Shown here in pieces: positions 44,820-54,592 of a stretch of 64,000 nucleotides of DNA. The DNA is taken from the NCBI GenBank assembly GCA_949298805.1, contig CASFXY010000004.1, positions 35,027 through 99,026 on the forward strand, written 5' to 3'. Origin of the DNA: an uncultured bacterium (GTDB lineage: Bacteria; Cyanobacteriota; Vampirovibrionia; Gastranaerophilales; Gastranaerophilaceae). Numbering within the stretch: the stretch's first letter is position 1; each line of letters begins with the position of its first letter. A model generated the notes under the pieces. That model did no database searches, was not told where the DNA came from, and saw only the letters and a list, made by a program, of their open reading frames with translations. The position numbers and the translations under genes were made by a program.

Positions 44820-45743
44820 TTACTTTTTTTTAGGCATTACATTGTTTGATAAAAACTTGTCCAAATTAAAAATAGCAGGTTTTTCTTCTTCTTTTATTTC
44901 TGCTTCATATCCCAAAATTCTTGATAAGTCTGTTTTTAATTTACCCAAATCTTCGTATTTTTTAAGTTCGCCGTCAATTGCAATTGAAACATCGCCTGTT
45001 TCTTCAGATACCACAATACAGGCACAGTCTGAACTCTCGGTAATTCCTATTGCCGCTCTGTGACGTGTTCCATATCTCCAGCTTAATTTTGGGTCTTCCG
45101 TAAGCGGTAAAAGTACCCCTGCAGAAACTATTTTTTCCCCTTCGACAATTACCGCACCGTCATGTAGGGGGGTTGATGGGTAAAAAATAGTAAGTAAAAG
45201 TTCTTGAGAAATATCTGCATCCAATTTAGTACCGACATCAGAATGGTTAACCGGTGAGTTTGCCCTTTGCAAAACAATCAGACCGCCTGTTTTGGATTTT
45301 GATAAATATTTTATTGTTTCAATAAGTTCTTTTACAACATCAATTTTTGCTTCTTTTGCTCTAAAATGTTTTCTGTTTAAAATTACATTTTCAAAGAAAT
45401 TTGTTTGACCTATATATCCTAAAAAACGCCTTAATTCAGGTTGGAATATGACAATCAGACCAAATAAAACTACACTTACAAGAGTTTTAATAAACATGCC
45501 GAAAATTTGCAGATTTACTTTTATTAAAAGTTCTGAAAAAATCCACATAAAAATGAGCACAAACATACCGCGAACAAGGTTTTCACTAGGTGTGCCCTTG
45601 ATATATTTCCTGTAGAAGTACCATAAAATAAAAATTAAAACTATTATTTCAATGATGTTAATACTGGGTTTAACCACGCTTAGTGACTTTAACAACTCAT
45701 GAAACTGAGAGAATATAAAATTGTAGAAGTCACTAAAATCCAC
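44820..45743 (-). CDS. cdaA: Diadenylate cyclase CdaA
   Basis: Makes cyclic di-AMP, a second messenger for potassium and osmotic balance. 307 residues from a GTG start with AAGGGA upstream, 10 bases after lysA. Three N-terminal membrane helices (about 30-45, 58-76, 86-102), then the DAC domain with D195-G-A197 and R227-H-R229, both catalytic motifs intact. Topology and length match CdaA rather than DisA or CdaS. A glmM or CdaR neighbour is absent; instead it follows lysA. Confidence 0.95.
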   Translation of the reverse strand: MDFSDFYNFIFSQFHELLKSLSVVKPSINIIEIIVLIFILWYFYRKYIKGTPSENLVRGMFVLIFMWIFSELLIKVNLQIFGMFIKTLVSVVLFGLIVIFQPELRRFLGYIGQTNFFENVILNRKHFRAKEAKIDVVKELIETIKYLSKSKTGGLIVLQRANSPVNHSDVGTKLDADISQELLLTIFYPSTPLHDGAVIVEGEKIVSAGVLLPLTEDPKLSWRYGTRHRAAIGITESSDCACIVVSEETGDVSIAIDGELKKYEDLGKLKTDLSRILGYEAEIKEEEKPAIFNLDKFLSNNVMPKKK

Positions 45744-45753
45744 TCTTTGTCCC

Positions 45754-47073
45754 TTAAATTCTATCAGGTATTACATCATTTTGAACCAGTTGTTCGTAAG
45801 TTTGTCTTTCAACTATAATATCAGATTGTGAAGAATTTACAAGTACCATTGCGGGTTTGAGCACACAGTTGTAATTAGATGACATTGAATATCCGTAAGC
45901 ACCGGTATTAAAAACACAAAGCAAATCACCCTCTTGAGGATTGTTTAATTCAATATCTTTAATTAAGATATCGCCTGATTCGCAAAATCTGCCTGCAACA
46001 GTTACTTTTTCCGGTATATTTTCTTCTTTGTAATTTGCAATTTGTGCAAAATATTTCGCACCGTACATTGAAGGACGCGGGTTATCCGCCATACCTCCGT
46101 CAACTGCTATATATTTCCTGCCGTTCGGTACTTGTTTTGATGAGCCTATTGTGTATAGTGTTACACCTGCAGTTGCTACAATTGAACGACCCGGTTCGAT
46201 GTATAAAACCGGTTTTTTTAAGTTGTATTTTTCACAATGTTTTTCAATGGAATCAATTATAACATTTGCAACGGTTTCAACAGATGGCGGACAGTCATCC
46301 GTTGTATATGTTACACCTAAACCACCGCCTGCATTGATTTCATAAAGTTCAATGCCGAATTTGTCTTTAATTCTTTTAATTTCTTTTAAAATCACACCAA
46401 TTTCATCATAATAAACTTGAGTTTCAAAGATTTGAGAGCCAATGTGCGCATGTAGCCCTGTTAATTCAAGATTTTTATATTCATCTGAAATAAGTTCTAT
46501 CGCTTCATCAATTTGAGTTAAGTCAAAACCGAATTTTGAATCTAAATGTCCTGTTTGAATGTATTCATGCGTGTGGCATTCAATGCCGGGGGTAATTCTT
46601 AAAAGAATTTTTTGTGTAATATTTTTTGATTTTGCTATTTCGTTTAAAAGTGCAAGTTCTAAAAAATTATCAACACTAATGCGTCCGACACCGTAATCTA
46701 ATGCCATATTTAATTCATCGGTAGTTTTGTTATTGCCGTTAAAAGTAATATTTTTCATGTTAACATTGGCATTTTTTACCGTGTAAAGCTCTCCGCCTGA
46801 TACTACATCAAATCCAAAGCCTTCTTCCGATAAAATTTTTGCAATAGCGCTGACCATAAGTGCTTTTGAGGCAAACATCATATTGACATTTTCAAGACGT
46901 GAAAAAGCTTTTTTATATTCACGTGCAATACCTCTTAAAGTCTGCTCATCCATAATATAAAGCGGAGTAGAGTACTTGTTTGCAATTTCTGTAATGTCGC
47001 AGCCGCCTATTTCAAGGTTGCCTCTTTCATTTATTTTTGTACTAATCGGCTTAATATTTTGGTTAATGCTCAT
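45754..47073 (-). CDS. lysA: Diaminopimelate decarboxylase
   Basis: Last step of lysine synthesis. 439 residues, fold-type III PLP enzyme. PLP lysine K70 in MMFASKALM; HIGSQI; NAGGGLGVTY glycine loop; EPGRSIVA; CESGD with the substrate-binding Cys; and GAYGYSMSSNYN near the C-terminus. AGGATAAG precedes the ATG. Lies in operon with cdaA. The promoter region holds an 18-base palindrome. Confidence 0.95.
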   Translation of the reverse strand: MSINQNIKPISTKINERGNLEIGGCDITEIANKYSTPLYIMDEQTLRGIAREYKKAFSRLENVNMMFASKALMVSAIAKILSEEGFGFDVVSGGELYTVKNANVNMKNITFNGNNKTTDELNMALDYGVGRISVDNFLELALLNEIAKSKNITQKILLRITPGIECHTHEYIQTGHLDSKFGFDLTQIDEAIELISDEYKNLELTGLHAHIGSQIFETQVYYDEIGVILKEIKRIKDKFGIELYEINAGGGLGVTYTTDDCPPSVETVANVIIDSIEKHCEKYNLKKPVLYIEPGRSIVATAGVTLYTIGSSKQVPNGRKYIAVDGGMADNPRPSMYGAKYFAQIANYKEENIPEKVTVAGRFCESGDILIKDIELNNPQEGDLLCVFNTGAYGYSMSSNYNCVLKPAMVLVNSSQSDIIVERQTYEQLVQNDVIPDRI

Positions 47074-47100
47074 GTTCTTATCCTATTTTGTCTTGCTAAA

Positions 47101-47118
47101 TTACAATAATGATTGTAA
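47101..47118. promoter_or_regulatory. Palindrome between divergent lysA and AI-2E-type gene
   Basis: TTACAAT-AATG-ATTGTAA, perfect 7-base arms. It contains a TACAAT (-10-like) on each strand, so it may be two back-to-back promoters or an operator controlling both genes. Confidence 0.4.
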
Positions 47119-47150
47119 CATAAAAAAAGTTTATAAATGGAGAAAAATTA

Positions 47151-48179
47151 ATGCCTTATTTAGACAGATATTTAACTCTTAAAAATACTCTTGTATTTTT
47201 TGTTTTAATACTTTTGGCATTTTTGGCGGGAAATATTGCGGATATTCTTTTAATGTTATTTGCAGCTTATGTTTTAACATGTGCAATAAATCCGCTTATT
47301 GTAAAATTGCAAAAGTATATGCCAAGAATTCTTGCGGTAAGTCTTATTTTGCTTTTATTTCTTATTGGAGTTTTAGGATTTTTTATTCCGCTGTTTGTGG
47401 TAAGCGTAAAACAAATTTTAATTGTTGTACAAAATTTCCCCAATTATCTTGATGAAATTCAAAATGTTTTAAATTTTAATATTTTTGGATTTTCGCTTGC
47501 AAAAATAATTAATGCGGAAGCCCTAAAGGTTGATATGGCACCTATTGTGCAAAATGTTTTTGCACACTCTATTGAGGCAGGTAAAATTGTTGCAAATTCC
47601 TTTACAACCGTGTTTGCAGTTACAATTATGATATTTTATTTAGCTTATGATGAAACGCACATAAAAAAAGTTTTTATAGCTTTTTTCCCGTCAAAGTATA
47701 AAGACCGTGCAAGCGAAATTGTTGATACAATTTCAAATCGAGTAGGCGGCTATGTTTTTGGACAAATACTTTCTATGGCATTTGTAGGAATTTTAACTAT
47801 GGCAGGGCTTTTGCTTATAGGGCATAAACATGCTTTAATATTAGGTTTTATAACTTTTATATTAGATTTAATTCCGGTAATAGGTCCTACTATAGCTGTT
47901 GCGGCGGGTCTTATAAGTGCGGCCGGGCATGGTTTTGTATTTGTTATTTTAACATTTGCAGTGTTTATGATTGTACAATGGCTTGAAAATCAAGTTTTAC
48001 GACCGGTTATATTTGGCAAGTTAATGGATATGCACCCTTTAACAATAATCATCTCACTTCTTGTAGGTGCAAGGTTTTTAGGTTTTTGGGGGGTTATTTT
48101 GGGTCCTGCAATAGCAAGCGTATTTTGTGTTTTGGTAGATGAACTTTATTTGAAAAGAATAAAAGAACAGGAAAGTTAA
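47151..48179 (+). CDS. AI-2E family permease (PerM/UPF0118)
   Basis: 342-residue inner-membrane protein. About seven to eight hydrophobic segments, including pairs near the N-terminus (15-75) and C-terminus (205-325). The family signature GFITFILDLIPVIGPTIA and the QVLRPVIFGKLMDMHPL stretch are clear. Members export or import diverse substrates, including Na+/H+ exchange in some; the name AI-2E does not prove a quorum-sensing role. GGAG precedes the ATG; it overlaps the radical SAM gene by one base. Confidence 0.88.
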   Translation: MPYLDRYLTLKNTLVFFVLILLAFLAGNIADILLMLFAAYVLTCAINPLIVKLQKYMPRILAVSLILLLFLIGVLGFFIPLFVVSVKQILIVVQNFPNYLDEIQNVLNFNIFGFSLAKIINAEALKVDMAPIVQNVFAHSIEAGKIVANSFTTVFAVTIMIFYLAYDETHIKKVFIAFFPSKYKDRASEIVDTISNRVGGYVFGQILSMAFVGILTMAGLLLIGHKHALILGFITFILDLIPVIGPTIAVAAGLISAAGHGFVFVILTFAVFMIVQWLENQVLRPVIFGKLMDMHPLTIIISLLVGARFLGFWGVILGPAIASVFCVLVDELYLKRIKEQES

Positions 48180-49720
48180 TGGAGAGATTTTTATATCCGC
48201 AAAAAATCGATAAACATCCAAAAATTAATGTTTGGTTTGCATTTCCTGCCATAGAAAGTTTTGCAATGGCATCTTTGGGGTATTTGTCTATTTTTAAGAC
48301 ACTTGATTTAATGGATGAAATTTTTGTTGAGCGTGTTTATGCGGATACAAAAACAACCCGTTGCGCGATTAAAGATGTTAAAGTAATGGGTTTTTCTACC
48401 AGTTTTGAAATTGATATTTTAACAGTAATAAAAATGCTAAAAAAATATGATATACCTCTAAAATCATCTCAAAGAGGAGAAAATGACCCTATAATTTTCG
48501 CCGGAGGTCCCGCGGTTAATGCAAATCCTTTGCCTTATCAAGAGTTTTACGATTTTATAAGCATTGGCGAGGGGCAACTTTTAGAAAAAGTTTTTAAATT
48601 TATTGCCGAAAATAAGGATTTAAGCAGAGAAGAATTGCTTGAAAAATTGAAAAATTTTGAAGGTATTTGGGTTCCAAAGTATGGAAAGTATCGCGTGAAT
48701 TTAATTCGTGATAATCTTGTCGAGCCTGTGGCAACACCTATTTTAAGCGATAAAAGTTTTTTTAAAGATACTTATGTTATTGAAGTAGAGCGCGGTTGCC
48801 CTAAAATGTGCAATTTTTGTATTGCAAGCTGGATGAATATACCGGTAAGATTTTTGGAAACTCAAAAAATTCTTGATTCAATTTCAAATGCATTGCAATA
48901 TACAAATAAAATTGCTCTTTTAGGCGCTTATGTTGCAGGTCATCCTGATTTTGAAAAAATTATTGATTTTATAAATGAGAAAAGTAAAATTTCTCCTGTT
49001 GAGCTTTCTATTTCTTCGCTCAGAGCGGATTTAGCTGACGAAAAATTGTTTAAAACACTTGTTAAATGCGGGCAAAAGCATGCAACAATAGCAATTGAAG
49101 CAGGTAGCGAGCGACTTAGAAAGATTATAAACAAGGATTTAACAAACGAACAAATTTATGCAACGGTAAAAGCTGCACGAGAAGCAGGTTTGAAGGGTAT
49201 TAAAATATATGTAATGATTGGCTTGCCTTATGAAACAGATGAAGATATACAAGCTTTTATTGATTTGGCAATCGATTTAAAAAAACAAAATCGCGGGTTT
49301 GAATTTACATATTCTATTGCAAATTTTATTCCAAAGGCACATACTCCTTTTGAAAATGTCGAGATGGACAATTTTAAATCGCTTGAGAAAAAAATGTTAT
49401 ATATTATGAAAAATTTAAGAAAGAAAAATATAGCATTTCGTTTTGCAAGTATAGAATGGGATTTAGTCCAAGCTGTTTTATCCAGAGCCGACAAATCACT
49501 TGCTGATTATATAATAGAAGTTTGCGAGCGCGGGGGTAATCTTGGTGCTTTTAAACATGTGTGGAGAGAATTCTGTGATAAAGGAAGATTTAAAGATATA
49601 AAAGTGGCTGCAATTATGCCTTACGATAATACGAAAAAAAATCTCCCATGGGCTTTTATTAAGGCGGTTCCTCAGGACTTACTCGAGAACAGTCGCAAAA
49701 ATTATATGGCACTTATTTAA
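48179..49720 (+). CDS. Radical SAM protein (B12-binding-domain/TIGR03960-like)
   Basis: 513 residues. The N-terminal ~190 residues have the outline of a B12-binding-like Rossmann domain (VMGFSTSFE, FAGGPAVNANPLP, IGEGQ). The radical SAM cluster motif C207-x3-C211-x2-C214 lies in ERGCPKMCNFC, followed by SSLRAD, EAGSERLRK and IYVMIGLPYETDED. TIGR03960-type proteins sit near 23S/tRNA-related genes in other bacteria, but their reaction is not established. Translationally coupled to the permease gene (TAATG). Confidence 0.88.
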   Translation: MERFLYPQKIDKHPKINVWFAFPAIESFAMASLGYLSIFKTLDLMDEIFVERVYADTKTTRCAIKDVKVMGFSTSFEIDILTVIKMLKKYDIPLKSSQRGENDPIIFAGGPAVNANPLPYQEFYDFISIGEGQLLEKVFKFIAENKDLSREELLEKLKNFEGIWVPKYGKYRVNLIRDNLVEPVATPILSDKSFFKDTYVIEVERGCPKMCNFCIASWMNIPVRFLETQKILDSISNALQYTNKIALLGAYVAGHPDFEKIIDFINEKSKISPVELSISSLRADLADEKLFKTLVKCGQKHATIAIEAGSERLRKIINKDLTNEQIYATVKAAREAGLKGIKIYVMIGLPYETDEDIQAFIDLAIDLKKQNRGFEFTYSIANFIPKAHTPFENVEMDNFKSLEKKMLYIMKNLRKKNIAFRFASIEWDLVQAVLSRADKSLADYIIEVCERGGNLGAFKHVWREFCDKGRFKDIKVAAIMPYDNTKKNLPWAFIKAVPQDLLENSRKNYMALI

Positions 49721-49779
49721 CCACATGACGTTTTTTTGCAATTGTGATATTATTGTCTGGCAGTAATTCGAGGAAGAAA

Positions 49780-50973
49780 ATGGCTGAAGAACTAAAAATT
49801 GAACAAAAATTTATTGATGAGGCAAAAATGCTGTGCCGCGGGGCGGAAATTCTGCCTGATGGTTTTATGGGGCTTGCTTATAAATTGCAAAAAGCGCACA
49901 ATGAAAATCGTCCGCTTAGGGTTAAATTAGGTTTAGACCCGACAAGACCGGATTTGCACCTTGGGCATAGTGTTGTAATGCGTAAATTAAAACAATTTCA
50001 AGATTTAGGACATCAGGTTGTATTGATTGTAGGCGGGGCAACTGCTATGGTAGGGGACCCTTCGGGGAAGTCTGAAACTCGTCCTGCTCTTTCAAAGGAA
50101 CAGGTTGAAGAAAATGCCAAAAGCTATTTTGAACAAATGTCGAATGTTGTTGATATTAAACGTGCTGAAGTTACTAACAATGCCGATTGGCTACATTCAA
50201 TGAGTTTTGTTGAAATGTTGAAACTTGCAACTTCAACAACTGTTGCCAAAATGCTTACTCGTGATGATTTTGCAAAAAGATATGAAGAAGGTCGCCCTAT
50301 AAGTGTTGTAGAGTTTTTCTATCCTTTAATGCAAGCTTATGATTCTGTTGCAGTAAAAGCAGATATTGAATTAGGCGGGACCGATCAGCGTTTTAATTTA
50401 TTAATGGGCCGAGATGTTCAGGCGCATTACGGGTTTGAGGATTTTCAGCTTGCAATGCTTTTGCCTTTAATCGAGGGTACGGATGGTCAGGTTAAAATGT
50501 CGAAAACCTATCCTGAACACTGTATTTCATTTACGGATAGCCCAAAAGATATGTATGGCAAGCTTATGAGTATTCCAGATGAGCTTATGCCTAAATATTA
50601 TTTGCTTTTAACTGATTTAGATTTTAATAAAGACAATAATCCTCGTGATGAAAAAATGCGTCTTGCTTATGAAATAGTTAGAATGTACAAGGGCGAAGAT
50701 GATGCAAAAACAGCACAAAACGATTTTGTTAATGTTGTTCAAAAAAAATGTATACCCGAGGATATTGAGGAAATTAAATTAGACGAGCCGCAAAATATTT
50801 TAGACTTGCTTTTAAAATTAGGTTTTGTGCAAAGTAAAGGCGAGGCAAGAAGGCTCATTGCAGGCGGCGGGGTTAAATTTGAAGGTGAAAAAGTTGCATC
50901 AACGGACTTTTTAATTGATAAGTCAGGTGTTTTGCAAGGGGGTAAAAGGAAATATGCCAAAATTATATTCTAA
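49780..50973 (+). CDS. tyrS: Tyrosine-tRNA ligase
   Basis: 397 residues from the ATG with GAGGAAG upstream. HIGH-type motif LHLGHS in GLDPTRPDLHLGHS; GGATAMVGDPSGKS; KMSKTYPEH; and a C-terminal S4 RNA-binding domain (about 330-395, GEARRLIAGGGVKFEG). This is the TyrZ-like subtype with KMSKT. The 3' end overlaps cysK by 20 bases. Confidence 0.96.
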   Translation: MAEELKIEQKFIDEAKMLCRGAEILPDGFMGLAYKLQKAHNENRPLRVKLGLDPTRPDLHLGHSVVMRKLKQFQDLGHQVVLIVGGATAMVGDPSGKSETRPALSKEQVEENAKSYFEQMSNVVDIKRAEVTNNADWLHSMSFVEMLKLATSTTVAKMLTRDDFAKRYEEGRPISVVEFFYPLMQAYDSVAVKADIELGGTDQRFNLLMGRDVQAHYGFEDFQLAMLLPLIEGTDGQVKMSKTYPEHCISFTDSPKDMYGKLMSIPDELMPKYYLLLTDLDFNKDNNPRDEKMRLAYEIVRMYKGEDDAKTAQNDFVNVVQKKCIPEDIEEIKLDEPQNILDLLLKLGFVQSKGEARRLIAGGGVKFEGEKVASTDFLIDKSGVLQGGKRKYAKIIF

Positions 50974-51892
50974 TGTATTGGAATTAATCGGTAATACTCC
51001 TATAGTAAAAATTAACGGAATTTATGACGGCTATAAGCCAAAAAACATTTATGCCAAACTTGAATATTTTAACCCTGCAGGCTCGATAAAAGACAGAGTT
51101 GCCTATAATATGTTGAAATCAGCTTATGACAAGGGTTTAATTACTCCTGAAACGGTTATTGTCGAACCTACTTCAGGAAATACCGGTGTCGGGTTGGCTT
51201 TGTGTGCAAGTATTATGGGGCTTGAGTTTATTGCGGTTATGCCCGAAAATATGACGGAAGAAAGAAAAAAATTAATCTCTGCCTATGGTGCAAAAATTGT
51301 TCTAACACCAAAAAACCTTGGCATGAAAGGGGCGGTTGATAAAGCGGCACAAATTGCAGCAGAACTCGAAAAAGACGGAAAAACCGTTTTTCAAACAAAA
51401 CAATTTGAAAACCCTGACAATCCTTTGTCGCATATAAAAACCGCAAATGAAATCTGGGAAGATACAAACGGTGAAGTAAAATTTTTAGTAGCAGGCATTG
51501 GTACCGGCGGTACTATTTCAGGCACGGCAAAGAGATTAAAAGAATTAAATTCAAAAATTAAAATTCTTGGTGTTGAACCTGCGGAAAGCCCTCTTTTAAC
51601 TCAAGGTACCGCTGCGGCACACAAGATTCAGGGTATCGGGGCAAATTTTTTACCGAAAACTCTTGATAAAAATTTGATTGATAATATAACAGATATCAAA
51701 GGCGATGATGCAATTAAAATTACGCGTGAAATTGCACAAAAAGAAGGTTTGTTGATAGGTATTTCATCGGGTGCGGTTTTAAAGGCTGCGCTGGAATTGG
51801 ATAAAAAGATATTTTTTGAAGGCAGAGATGAAATGATAGTCTGTATCTTTCCGGATAGTGGCGAAAGATATCTTTCCGGAGGTGTTTTTTAA
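50954..51892 (+). CDS. cysK: Cysteine synthase (O-acetylserine sulfhydrylase)
   Basis: 312 residues from the ATG with AAAGGA upstream, starting inside the end of tyrS. PLP lysine in [10 protein letters not shown] (about 45); [10 protein letters not shown] phosphate loop; [10 protein letters not shown]; and GISSGA. Combines O-acetylserine with sulfide. Overlaps cysE by one base, so the two enzymes of cysteine synthesis are made together, as suits a cysteine synthase complex. Confidence 0.96.
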   Translation: MPKLYSNVLELIGNTPIVKINGIYDGYKPKNIYAKLEYFNPAGSIKDRVAYNMLKSAYDKGLITPETVIVEPTSGNTGVGLALCASIMGLEFIAVMPENMTEERKKLISAYGAKIVLTPKNLGMKGAVDKAAQIAAELEKDGKTVFQTKQFENPDNPLSHIKTANEIWEDTNGEVKFLVAGIGTGGTISGTAKRLKELNSKIKILGVEPAESPLLTQGTAAAHKIQGIGANFLPKTLDKNLIDNITDIKGDDAIKITREIAQKEGLLIGISSGAVLKAALELDKKIFFEGRDEMIVCIFPDSGERYLSGGVF

Positions 51893-52551
51893 TGGAAGAA
51901 AAAAAGCGCGGGTTGTCAATTGTGCGAGGTATCAAAACTGTTTGCAGTGATATAAAAACAATTTATGATAAAGACCCCGCAGCAAGGAATTTGGCAGAGA
52001 TAATTTTTTTATATCCCGGATTTCATGCACTATTAGCATACAGATGCGCGCATAAGCTCACCAAATGGCACATACCTTTTTTGCCAAGGTTGATTTCTCA
52101 GTTGGCACGTTTTTTCACCGGAATTGAAATTCATCCGCGTGCGCTCATCGGTAAAAACTTTTTTATTGACCATGGCATGGGTGTTGTTATCGGAGAAACG
52201 GCCGTAATTGGGGATGATGTACTTATTTATCAGGGTGTTACACTGGGTGGTACGGGTAAAGACACAGGAAAAAGACATCCGACAGTAGGCAATAATGTTA
52301 CTATAGGCGCAGGGGCAAAGGTTTTAGGCAACATTACAATTGGCGATTATACAAATATAGGGGCAGGAAGTGTTGTTATTGATGATGTTCCGGAACATTC
52401 AACGGTTGTAGGTATTCCGGGCAGAATTGTTCAACAGCGGGTATTTATTCAGGGACAACTTTTGCATAATAGAATTCCTGACCCTGTTAAATGTGAATTA
52501 AACAGGCTTAAATACGAAGTTCAAGAAATCCGTGCGAAATTAGAAGATTAA
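51892..52551 (+). CDS. cysE: Serine O-acetyltransferase
   Basis: 219 residues, acetylates serine for CysK. Left-handed beta-helix hexapeptide repeats are clear: [49 protein letters not shown] and IGAGSVV. Active-site His and Asp lie in IDHGMG. The N-terminal helical part is short, as in EpsC-type enzymes, and the C-terminus lacks the classic terminal Ile. Ends 4 bases inside the convergent flagellar gene. Confidence 0.94.
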   Translation: MEEKKRGLSIVRGIKTVCSDIKTIYDKDPAARNLAEIIFLYPGFHALLAYRCAHKLTKWHIPFLPRLISQLARFFTGIEIHPRALIGKNFFIDHGMGVVIGETAVIGDDVLIYQGVTLGGTGKDTGKRHPTVGNNVTIGAGAKVLGNITIGDYTNIGAGSVVIDDVPEHSTVVGIPGRIVQQRVFIQGQLLHNRIPDPVKCELNRLKYEVQEIRAKLED

Positions 52552-53381
52552 TCCAAGAGCTGCAGAGCGTTTTGCAGAAGTTGTTTATAACTGGAAATAA
52601 GCTTATTTGAAAGTTCCATTTGCATTTTAGCTTCTTGGTAATAAGTGGCATTTGCTTTAAAATCTATATTTGATAACTCGAGCATGCCGCTTGTAATCTC
52701 GGCTTTACCTATCACAGGTCTTCCGGATTCTGCGGTTTCCACAAAATAACCGTCTTTGTATTGATAAAGTTCTTGCGGATTATGAAAATTCATAACAGCA
52801 ATTTTATACAATGGTGTTGCATCTTTGCCGCCGTTGGTTTTCCCGTATAAAATTCCGTCGCCCTTTATTTCATATTCGTCATATTTTCCTAAAAACTTAC
52901 CGTTATCAGGGTCAATCCAGAGTTTTATTTCTGTTGTAGGAACACTCAGAGCACCGCCATTTGCCGTTGTTTCATCAAATTCGGCACTTGTTAAAGATTT
53001 TGTACCTGCCATAATCTCGCCATGGTCGTTTAAAATATATCCTTGGACTTTTGAACCGTCTGATGCTTTGTAAACACCTTCGTTATCAAACTTAAATTCG
53101 CCTAAACGTGTGTATGCAATTCTGCCTTCTTCATTTCTTACAACAAAATAGCCATTACCTTCTAAAAACACGTTTTCGGTAGATGTTCCGGGGATTGCCT
53201 TGCCTTGTCCGGTGTTTTTCAAATAACCGTCAAGTTGGACAGCATCTAAAAATGTTTTAAAAGTAACCTGATTTTCACGATATCCCGGAGTATACATATT
53301 AACCATGTTTTCCGTTACCGCATCCATCCAATTTCTTGTGGCAGCTTGAATATTTATAGCGTTAACGTAAGCATCTTTCAT
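52548..53381 (-). CDS. Flagellar hook-basal body protein (FlgE/F/G family)
   Basis: 277-residue rod/hook-type protein. The N-terminal helix [27 protein letters not shown] is a variant of the family's 'N-N-I-A-N' rod motif. [25 protein letters not shown] is the characteristic middle beta part, and a C-terminal helix ([24 protein letters not shown]) closes it. FlgF or FlgG is likelier than FlgE given the length. Made with fliJ and the FliK-like gene in one minus-strand operon behind a sigma-28 promoter; overlap with the latter is four bases. Confidence 0.88.
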   Translation of the reverse strand: MKDAYVNAINIQAATRNWMDAVTENMVNMYTPGYRENQVTFKTFLDAVQLDGYLKNTGQGKAIPGTSTENVFLEGNGYFVVRNEEGRIAYTRLGEFKFDNEGVYKASDGSKVQGYILNDHGEIMAGTKSLTSAEFDETTANGGALSVPTTEIKLWIDPDNGKFLGKYDEYEIKGDGILYGKTNGGKDATPLYKIAVMNFHNPQELYQYKDGYFVETAESGRPVIGKAEITSGMLELSNIDFKANATYYQEAKMQMELSNKLISSYKQLLQNALQLLD

Positions 53382-54007
53382 TGGTTATTCTCCTTTTTGT
53401 TCTTTTGATTTTGGTCTTTATATTGTTTGTAGCTTATGTTTGAATAAGAGATATTTTGCTCATCAAATCTTTGTCTTAAATATGGAATATTATTTTTTAA
53501 ATATTCTTCGACAGCTTTATCGCCCGGAATAAAATGAGCATTTATTTTGCCTTTGTCATCAAGTTTTAAAATAACGGTCACATTATTATCAAAGTCCATT
53601 CTTATAGGTTTTTTGCTTTCATAAGAGCTGCTAAGCATTGACATAAGACTTTTTGAAATTTGCATTTGTTGATTGTTTTTTGTAGTAATTTGTATATTTT
53701 CATCTTCTGCTTGGTAATTTATATAACCGTTTTGATTTAGCATATTTAAGAAAAATATAGCATCTTGTTGACCTATTTTTACGCTTTCAATACCATATTG
53801 CGCGCCGAAATCAAGTTCTAAGAAAAGTTTGTTAATTTCATCATCTTTATTTAAAACTTTTTCTTTCGAAAAGCTCGACATCAGCTTTTCAAATTCGCTT
53901 TTAAAAACACCGGTTGCGCTTTTTTTTGTATAAGCATCACCGGTAACTGCAGGTTGTGCCGATGTATCAAAATTTTGTTCGTTCTTGACGATGTTTTCTA
54001 TATTCAT
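53378..54007 (-). CDS. fliK: Short FliK-like hook-length control protein
   Basis: 209 residues, far shorter than typical FliK (>350). The C-terminal half (about 125-195) matches the FliK C-terminal (Flg_hook) pattern: PIRMDFDNNVTVILKLDDKG, then NAHFIPGDKAVEEYL, LRQRFDEQNI. The first half is short and polar. FliK measures hook length and switches the export apparatus. Its identification rests on the C-terminal pattern and on position between fliJ and a hook-basal body gene. Overlaps fliJ by 41 bases. Confidence 0.7.
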   Translation of the reverse strand: MNIENIVKNEQNFDTSAQPAVTGDAYTKKSATGVFKSEFEKLMSSFSKEKVLNKDDEINKLFLELDFGAQYGIESVKIGQQDAIFFLNMLNQNGYINYQAEDENIQITTKNNQQMQISKSLMSMLSSSYESKKPIRMDFDNNVTVILKLDDKGKINAHFIPGDKAVEEYLKNNIPYLRQRFDEQNISYSNISYKQYKDQNQKNKKENNQ

Positions 54008-54476
54008 TTTGCTCCCTAAGCTCGTTTAGCATTTCTTCTTCTTGTTTTTCTCTTGTTTTTGCAAAATGCTTTTGTGCGCCTATTTCGTTTAATTGTTTTA
54101 ATTCAAGTGCCTTTTGCTCTTGTAAATATTCTTCGCGTTTGTGTTCTTTGTGTTTTTCAAGAACGTTTACTTCCTTTTCGCGCTCTTTGAGTTTTTCTTT
54201 TTCTTCTTCGAGTTTTTTTATAGCTTCTTGTTTTTCTGTTTCAAGTTGTTCGCCTATTTCGTATAAGTGTTTTAAAAATTTATCAAATCCGTCATACATC
54301 ATTGGGTCGGATTTTCGCATATTTAATCTGGTATCTTGAATATTTTTATTGTTTTTAATGATTAACAGTTCAATTCTGTCTACTTCGTTTTGCGCTTTTA
54401 TTACTTCTTGCAGCTGTTCTTCTTTTTTTCTTATTCTGATTTCAAGGAACTTTTGGAGTCTGTAGCGAAAAGGCAT
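53967..54476 (-). CDS. fliJ: Flagellar export chaperone FliJ
   Basis: 169-residue coiled-coil protein: opening FRYRLQKFLEIRIRKKEEQLQE is the FliJ pattern, followed by unbroken charged heptads to the C-terminus. FliJ binds FliI/FlhA and escorts substrates in the flagellar type III secretion system. First gene of the sigma-28 operon; its ATG lies about 24 bases after the predicted transcription start. Confidence 0.85.
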   Translation of the reverse strand: MPFRYRLQKFLEIRIRKKEEQLQEVIKAQNEVDRIELLIIKNNKNIQDTRLNMRKSDPMMYDGFDKFLKHLYEIGEQLETEKQEAIKKLEEEKEKLKEREKEVNVLEKHKEHKREEYLQEQKALELKQLNEIGAQKHFAKTREKQEEEMLNELREQNEYRKHRQERTKF

Positions 54477-54507
54477 TTTATTACTCGATTATAATTTTAC
54501 CGTTTTT

Positions 54508-54534
54508 TTATCGGCAGTTTTTAAAATAAATTTA
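54508..54534 (-). promoter_or_regulatory. Sigma-28 (FliA) promoter of the fliJ operon
   Basis: On the minus strand TAAA, exactly 15 bases, GCCGATAA: a full match to the FliA consensus, 32 bases upstream of the fliJ start. It indicates late-class flagellar control; a fliA gene is not in the window. Confidence 0.85.
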
Positions 54535-54592
54535 ATGAAATTTTTATTAATGTCAAAATTTCATACTAATATATGATTTTCGCTTAAAAAAA

